Below are positions 23,185 through 32,100 of a stretch of DNA of 33,056 nucleotides, in pieces. The position numbers and the translations under genes are program-made. Origin of the DNA: Pelargonium nanum (taxonomy: Eukaryota; Streptophyta; Magnoliopsida; Geraniales; Geraniaceae); contig JAYMTF010000595.1 of NCBI GenBank assembly GCA_036897485.1, positions 1-33,056 of the forward strand. The letters are read 5' to 3'. The notes beneath the pieces are model-generated. The model saw only the letters and a program-made list of their open reading frames with translations. It did not search any database and was not told the origin of the DNA. Position 1 is the stretch's first letter. Every line of letters begins with the position of its first letter.

Positions 23185-26100
23185 GAGAGAGAGAGGAGGT
23201 GTAGCATACAACAAAACATAATGGATTTTCAGAAATAAAAGACTTGGCAACTCTAAGTTAGAAATCTCACCAAATGATATTCCCTTTAACTGAAGTGCAT
23301 TATATAGTTGTAATTGAAACAAGGTAAGGTAAAATAAATAGTTCAGAATATAAAGTATTTTATGCACTCGTTTCATTTCCTCCTATATTGAGAATCAGAA
23401 ATCGATTTGGGATAGAAAATGGAAAAGACTTAAGTATCCTTATTTTAGCAAAATTGAACCCTTGAGTGTCATGTCCAGCTAATGAATAAATTTAGTATTG
23501 AAATCTTATGGTCAAATTTGATTCAAATAAAAGAAAAGATAAAGAAATTACAGCATTAACAGATGACTTCAAACAAGATACCAAAAAAATCCAAAGAATC
23601 ATTCATAGAGAGAACCAGACACGGCAATAGCATTGATTCACTGTAAGACTTCAATATTGATATCAATGGAGAAGCAAGTTTTTGAACCACGTGGAGGAAC
23701 GATGAGAAATTTAGGAGAAGAAAGTAAATTAGTACCTGCAGCTTAACCTTTATGTCCAAAACCATGCGCTCTCTTTCTGCCTGTAAAACAGCATCAACTT
23801 GAATTACTATGAATTTACGGTTCAGACACACACCTAATGGTGTATCATAACAATATAATAATGCAAAAGAACTTACAGCTCTCTCCATCGGACTGAGACT
23901 ATCAACTTTGGAATCTTTACTCATAAGCACAGAAGGTGAACTGATACAGAAAGAATAAAACTATAAGAACTGTACAGCTATGTTTGAAACATAGAACAGT
24001 TGAGTACTTATGTACGTGTAATCGTGTATAACAGAAATAGATGTCAGCACTTGCAAGTTGCAAACATTCTCACATTTTTTGTACATAAATTTATAAACCT
24101 GCTTATTTATCATTAAGACTACCTAGGTGTGTGCTTTCCTGAGTGTTCAAAAGCACCACTAGCTGCTGAGAGAATCTGCTTCCTCTTCTCTTCTTGCTCG
24201 TCCGTTCTAATGTTCAAAGGAAACCTATCATAAGTATATTTAGCACCCGATCCTGGGAAACACATGAAAATAGAATGTGAATAATGTTTAATTCTTTGTA
24301 GAGGTTGATGTATTATTGGGGGTTAAAAAGATTAAAAATTGTTCCAAAGAATTAACCTGATATTCCCACATCAGGATCAGATATAGTTATAATTTCAGGA
24401 TCTAACAAAGGTGGGGGTAGAACTGAATAAGGATTTTGACCCCTGCCAATTGCATCTTGCAGCTTTTCAAGGAGATTATAATTTCTTTCATCAGACCCAA
24501 CTCCTCTCTCCAGATAATCCAAGAAACCTTGAGTGTCTAAAAACTGCGCTATCTGTATAAGACCCAAAAAAAAAAAAAAAGTACAGTGTCAAGTGATTAA
24601 AATGAAGAATGTTAGGGATGATAAAATAAAACAATAGGACCCTTAGATTAGAAGAACAATTTGTCCCATTGAATTTACTCCTTGTCCACAACTATTCATA
24701 TTAACAGAGGGAAAAAAGGAGGAAAAAAATAGATATATCCAACTAAACTGGCAATTAGAAAACCCTCAATATCATGAGTTATTAAATAAGATAATTTCTA
24801 AGACAATCATGACTTGAATGACATGGCATCACCATGGGTTCTGGCGGTCGGTTGGTTGACCGAGAGCGCATCTTCAGAAATGCTTGAGAGTTGAAGACTT
24901 GAGTTGCAGTATTTTCCTTTAAAAAATTTACAAAAGAAAATTAATATGGAATAATGGTACGAACATTATAAAAAATATTAAGATAAATATTTCATACAAC
25001 GAAATTGCGATAGCCACTTAAAATCGACGCGAAGAACCTCAAGAATATCAATCTGCACAAAAGAAAAAAATCAAACAAGTAAATAACTAATAGAATGGAA
25101 AAAAAGGACTATTAGTGTTAAGTTCTGACAACTGTTGAGATCCTCCACATAATGAAAATTCTTCATTAACATGTTAAAAATCAAAAGAGATGGAAGCAAA
25201 GTGCCTAGAGAAAAGCAACCACAATATCAGAAACACCATAACCATTTCACAGCTTTAAGCTGTCAAAATATATCAACATTGACTGGCTTCAACAGTAATA
25301 AATAAGATATTGAAAATTTAAGTTGTAAACTCAGACAATTTAGCAGATGTGGATTTATCATTTATCAATACCATATTAGTGTACATAGATCCCAGTTGAT
25401 ATCAATATTCAAGAGAGGAAATGTTTAATAGCAAAAATAAAATAAGCATCCAATTGATAACCAATAAATCAGTATCAAACAAGAAAGTAGTTTGGTTTCA
25501 AGTTATAAGATGCAGGACTTATAAAATCCCCTAAACGCACAATACCAAACTTATGTTTTAACACATATTCCAAATCTCCTGGCATGACTTCCTTCCTATT
25601 ACTTAACTAAACCAAGAAACTTTCTCATATTGGCATCTTATAATCCAGTCAACCACTACATTCCTATGTAAGTGATGTCTCGGTTGAGGCTTGAGGCCAG
25701 TAATCTGTGAGTCTGTGACTCATGGTATGGACACGAGTATCGTCCTCCAATGAGGAAGAGTAACGCCCAGAAACGAAAATACCTAAAGCTCTTGCAAATT
25801 ACCAGCATCACACACACAAAAACAAACAAACAAAGTTAAACATAAAGATGAATATGCAAATTTTTGTATACACATAACGATGAACATGCTCATATGTTTA
25901 ATACATGAAAGAACATAAACATACAATACCTACAAGTAAGGATGTCATCCATTTATAGACTTGAATATCTATATAATATTCGTCAAATATTCGGTGTATT
26001 ATACGAGCTTACTGGACTAATTTGCAGCGCTAAATGTAGACCATGATTGTTCTAGCAAAAGTACATTGCAGACTATAATCGAATAAAGACAATTATGTCA

Positions 26101-29100
26101 AACAAACCTTCACAAATTTTACTCAAATGCAGATGAAACAAAATCAATTGGCTCTAGGAAAGTAACCAAGTACTTCATAAACATTGCACATGACTGTTAC
26201 CTAAACTGAAGATCGTGATCTTCTCCCCAAGGCTTGTTCACACCTTTAGGATATTGCTCAAATGTACCTAGTACACCAACTTTCATCTGATCAATCCCCA
26301 CAACATTAGGATGTATAAGCTTTGTTATCTCATTACGCAGGGAACCTAATTCTGGCTCTGGAATAGAGGGTATTTCCTCTGAAGTGCTGATACGATTACA
26401 CTCGAGGTCTACAACAACAACCTACAAGCAAAAAGCAAAGACATGAAATAAATAATAAATTCATGACTCCAAGTAAGCAACCTTATATTGAACTCCAATA
26501 TTTCAATTGGATTTTCAACATTTAAGAAAACACAAATAGACAAGGAAACAAAAGCAAGGGAAAAGTTATCAATAAATCCATAAAAATACTATGGAACACA
26601 TTAAATTATAATTGCTACTGCTTTTCTTTTTAGGATTAAAAAAGTAAAAAGTCACAATTTTAAGTAATTATCAACTTTTAATGCAGCCCAGCATTGCTGC
26701 TACACTCCAAGTTCAGGATTGAGACATTTTAGCTACAGAATGAATGGGATTCATACAATAAATCCGTGCAAAAACTATAGAACACGTTAATATTATAATT
26801 GCTACTGTTATTCTTTTTAGGATTTATAAATTAGACATCACAGTTTAAGTAATTATCAACATAAAATGCAGCCCAACAATGCTAACTCTGAGTTCAGGAT
26901 TGAGACATTCAACTACAGTCTGAATGGGGTCTAATATTGTGTGTGCAATAATGGGCATTACTTGAAACAATGCAATTAGACAATCAGTGGAATATGATGT
27001 AATGTGTTAAATTTTACTCCAACTCAAAAAACTTCAGTTCTTAAGTGGACAGCTCAACTAGCATATCCAATGGTCATTATTAACTTCATATTCTTCCAAT
27101 GTGGGATACTTTCAACACTCCCCCTCATATGCATCCAAAAAGCATAATCAGCCCTGCATGCGGGCCAGGAATTAACAGGGAAACAGTACAAATAGGTCAC
27201 AGAGATACAAGATCAAACCAGCTCTGAATTTAGCTCTAAATACATTATCATTCCAGTCAGTTTTTTTTTCTTTCTTTTTATCAGTGTAAGTGAATTCTAA
27301 TATATGCCATATCCATCCCCTAAAGATAATTATTACCATGTTAAAATTGTAACATAGGTGGATACGGATAATAGAGAAATAGCAGGATAAGGAGATGAAA
27401 GGAGGGAGGAGAGGAATAAAATTAAGGCAAAAAGGGAGAAACAATACATGAAGGAGATAAGAAGGGTGCAAAAAAGAGAAATGTGAAAATAACTCAATAG
27501 TATATTCTTCATTCTATGACAAAATTATATAGCAAATGCACTTTTTAAGTGTGTGGTCGCTCTGGATTAGGATAAATAATTACAATCTTAATGATAAAAT
27601 AGTGATTTGTGGAATATGATTGATGATGCACAACAAGATGGTCCTCTTCCCTATATGTTGCTCTTCGTCTGCCCCCAGTCTCAAGCACATATGGCGACAA
27701 AAAGGGAGGAAACCTGACGAGCTACCTCTAACAATGACTAGGTGTTTACACGATTTCCTAATGAAGCATTCCCCCGATAGTCACGGGAGGATTGTCGAGG
27801 TTTGTCCCCTTCCCCTCAAGGGGTGATTGGGCGTTCTAGGGCCTATGATCCGAGCCCTTCATTCTTTCCAAGTTTTGTCACTCAAGTCAGTCAATATAGT
27901 ACCCAGACCTTCGGTTATAACAATGATAAAACTTTGTTTGATTGAATGGATTATGGCAATGAAGGAAGAAGTCTCAAATGGAGTGTCAAAGTTAAATGAG
28001 CAGGTTTCAGGGTTTGAGAAAGTTAATATTCAAGAAAGAAGATCTATGTCATTTTGCCAACATCTTTGGATGAATGAGTTAAATTTAATGTAAATGCCTA
28101 AATGGAGCAACAAAAAGAAAGTTGGGTTCGGATGGAATTGGTGGGGTGTTATTGAATTTTAATGGGAGGTGCTTTGTGTGTTCTCAGAAAATATTAGGTC
28201 ACCTTATTAGAATTTTGCTGAGTTAAGGACCATCTTACAGGTGTTGGAATTATTTGGGACATGCGAAGATGGATGTTATGGTAAATTAGTAGTGAAAAGT
28301 GACTCAAAGATGGCGGTGTCATGGGTTATTAAGTCCTCACAAGTACCATCAAAGAATTAGAAGTGTTTCAAGAAGACTAAAGAATTAAAAAATGAAATTT
28401 GTGGACTGTAGGTGGTCTAAGCTTGGAGGGAAGTAAATTTTATGGCCGGTCTTCGAGCAAATAATGATGCCTTAAGGCCTCACCCTCTAGTTTGATGGTT
28501 CTAAAACTTAAGAAAGTTTGGGGTCTGAGTCTCTTAGAGAGGAGGGTTAGAAAACACGACGAAATAATTGTCTTTACCGTCTTTGTGGGTTTTGCTTTGG
28601 ATTTGTTAAATTTCTATCTCAGCAAATGTAGCTTTCTCATAGAGCTTGTTTTTTCGTTTCCTCCACGGAGGGGTATATGTAGGTCTTGTATTAATGGAGA
28701 CATTCTTGCAGGTCTAGAGCTTTCTTTCCCTTGGTCCTTTGTTTCACTAGATACAATGAAGTCTTTATGTAGAAAAAAAAATAATCTTAAAGTATTTATA
28801 GAGAACATAAACAATAAAATCAAGAAATCTTAACACAAACTCTAAAAACATTAAATAGGGAATAAAATCCAAACTAAGCAAATTTCCAAATAGCAAAGTC
28901 AAAGTAACCAATTTTTTTTTTATTTGAAAGGAAGTAACCAAATTTTCTAATAACACTTAAAATCCTACAGACCCTAATTAAGGCATCCCGCGTCGTTCTC
29001 TCCTGGAGGAAAAAGAAGTTGACTCCAGTGAATTGTACAACCAAGAAATCCAAACATCTCAAGATCCTTTCTCACAAAATCCCATGAAGCATCCAGTGAT

Positions 29101-32100
29101 TATTTCCTTCCACTGGGCCAAATAGAAACAAGAACCTCATCCATCTCAATTATAACTTGAATTAAGGAGGGACATTATGATTCTTTTGATCCAACATACT
29201 TCTCTAACCCAAAAATAAGACCTGACTTGCAACGATTATCAATGACTTGTCTATTTTTACTTGCTCATAAACTCTTGAATTCACTTTTTGCCTCCCTTGG
29301 GTGTTTGTATGTGTGCATTCACATATAAATGCATATGTACAGTACCAAGACAACCTAAATTAAGATTGGGAGGCAGTTCTTCCCTTTACTTTGCTAGTAC
29401 TAGATATGCCCATGATCTTTTGACTAGAGATGCTTAAGCTACAATGAAGGTGGTCTAGATATTAGTTTCAGTGTTACGCAGTCCATGGTCCTTGCCATGG
29501 ACTACTGTGGCGCGGAGGCATACCTTTCTTGCGCCATTTGGTGAGGCGCACAGCAGGGCACTGCACAAATATGGTGCGCCATTCAAATTGGAATGTACAG
29601 ATGTACTTCTGTTTTTTATTTTCCTAATTTAAAAGCCTGTGGGCCTTTTCAGATATTAGGGTTATAAATAAAGGAAACTACAACTAAAATCACAAAAGGA
29701 AATAATCATGCAGTAAATACGTGCCTGGCAGCACTTTAGACTGTTTGCCTTTCAAACCTTCAATTTTGAATTATTCTTCACCAACAATTACAAGATCCCA
29801 GAAATAACAGCCATTGGAGAGCATTCCAATAACAAAACAGCAGTCATTGAAGAGGAAAATGATGTATCACGCTATAAACCTTTTGATGATGAGGATGGAA
29901 ATAACAATTCTCTACTTGAAGGGGATGCATACTATGATATTTAGATTTAATACTCTACTTTTGGTTTTAGATCTCTAGCGTAAGAATGATGACTATAAAA
30001 AGTTAGAATCATCAATTTCATCCTTTCACTCATTTATATGACTTTTTAGTACCGTAATTGTCTAGAATATATATATATATAGTACATTAGTGCGCCTTAT
30101 TTTCAAAAGGCGTTCACCATGGTCCGTGGCTTTAGCATTGTGCGCCATAAATAACATTGATTAGTTCTATGATTTGCAATAGCATTAGAGGCTTCTCAGC
30201 ACCAAGCCATGTATGAGACACCTAAACCAATAATGCAGTTCAGTTTTGTCTAATATATAGAGCAAAGTATAAGTTGTTATGGTTCTCAATGTTCAACCAT
30301 CTAAAATTCAGGATAGCCAAAAGACTTGATCATGTGATGTCATCTGATCTATTTACAATGCAATATGTAAGGGGCCATCATTTTGCAATAAGCTAACTGC
30401 ATTCTGGTTACTGATCTGCAAACAGGTATGATGCAAATAATCATACCTCATAGTTTTCTGTACAATTTAACAAAACTCTTAATTAACCAGAAACTTGGTT
30501 TCATATTCATCCTTTATTAGAAAAAATACCTTGTTCATGGATTATAATTGGGTGCTCAAGAAGTACAGAGAAGAGACCAAACAAGACAGAAAACCAACTC
30601 ATCACCCCTCACCTCTCTCATTAATTATCAGTAAAATAACTGCTCTCCATCAACTAGATCATAGATTGAAGTTCTTTTTTCTTCATTGTGCTAGCAAATT
30701 CAAGTAATGAATACTACTAGCATGCTATGTCATTCAAGTTTTTTAAAATTCTACTATTGAAATCAATAACTGCACACAAACTGAGCAAAGATAATTGGTA
30801 TGAATTTCAGGGCTATGTCAGTACATACTACTAGCATGCTATCAATATGGCATCAAAGAGTTAATGGTAAAAACATTGTCAACTCATAATAAAGCATACA
30901 ATAAAAGTAACACAAACTATGGTAAGATAGTGCACCAACAGATAGTAAAACAAATAATAGCAACCGTATAAAATAAAAACAAAACAAATTGCTCATATAT
31001 TTATGTAAAACAACTTACACCATCCAAAGCCAGATAGGATGTATCAACACCAGAATAGAGACCCATCATGTATGGTGTAGGTGCATCAATATAGTCTACT
31101 CCACTGAAAAATAGCAATGGAATGTAGACATGCTTCAGCAAAAGAAAGAAACATACAGCGATTAGATGACTGCCTATCAGAACAATCATGTTTAGGGATC
31201 AACACAGCACTAATGGTTCGCGTATTAAATGAATAACACATTTATGGCAATTCCTGACTGGAAAATAAGAAACAATCGAATCATAAAATAACACAATCTA
31301 TTTAGACATGCATGTTAAGGAAGCGATCTATTCCATGCTAATACTCCACTTATCTATATCTCACCTGCCACCGAAATGGATAAATTAAATGGCAAATTGC
31401 CTCAGATACAAGAGTTAACAGCGAAAACCTGCCCAGGACAAAAATAAAGAACAATTAGCACAAAAGTTTTACATAAATAGATCAATAATCATAATGGCAT
31501 GGTAAACTAAATGCACTAAGATAAACACATACGATTTACATGTATTATTGTTTGACAGTCAGTAAATATATAATAGTGGTAGAAACAATAACAGTAATAA
31601 TATTAAAGATTCTAATACATAAAAGGAACGAAAACCCACTATACATAGATTTGAAGTCTTTCTTTATTTCTTTTAAATGATTTCAAGTCATTTTTAATTT
31701 TGTGAAAAAAGATGCTAGTCAGAAGACAACTACAAAAAGGATTTATATTTTGCTTTCAAATAAAAATTAAATCATCAACTGTTTGAACTTTGAAGCAAGA
31801 ACATACTTGTATGATCGAAGCAAGACTCTCCTTTCGAGCAACACAGCTGTGAAAAGTAGAATTAAGTTGTCAACATCCAAGCATTGTACCAGTGGCTGGA
31901 AGGATATCTGCAGGTAATATCAAACAGTATTCAGAAGATAAGGTCGATTTCAACAGATACAACATTATTACGTAAATTATTAAAAGAAGGAACATGGTAA
32001 GATAGAGAAAGAAGCTTTGGAGGGACATACATCAGCATGGGGGAGACCCTCCTTTGGTGGAGACTCTACACAAAGCAAGCTATTCTCTATAGAAAACAAG

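Noticed and set aside
22980-23376. Open frames on both strands across the GA run
   Set aside because: They arise from the (GA)n/(CT)n microsatellite and surrounding RTE debris; no protein family or start context.
27620-28093. Two adjacent plus-strand open frames (68 and 88 codons)
   Set aside because: No recognisable domain. They lie just before the L1 tail and may be part of it, but I cannot support a gene.
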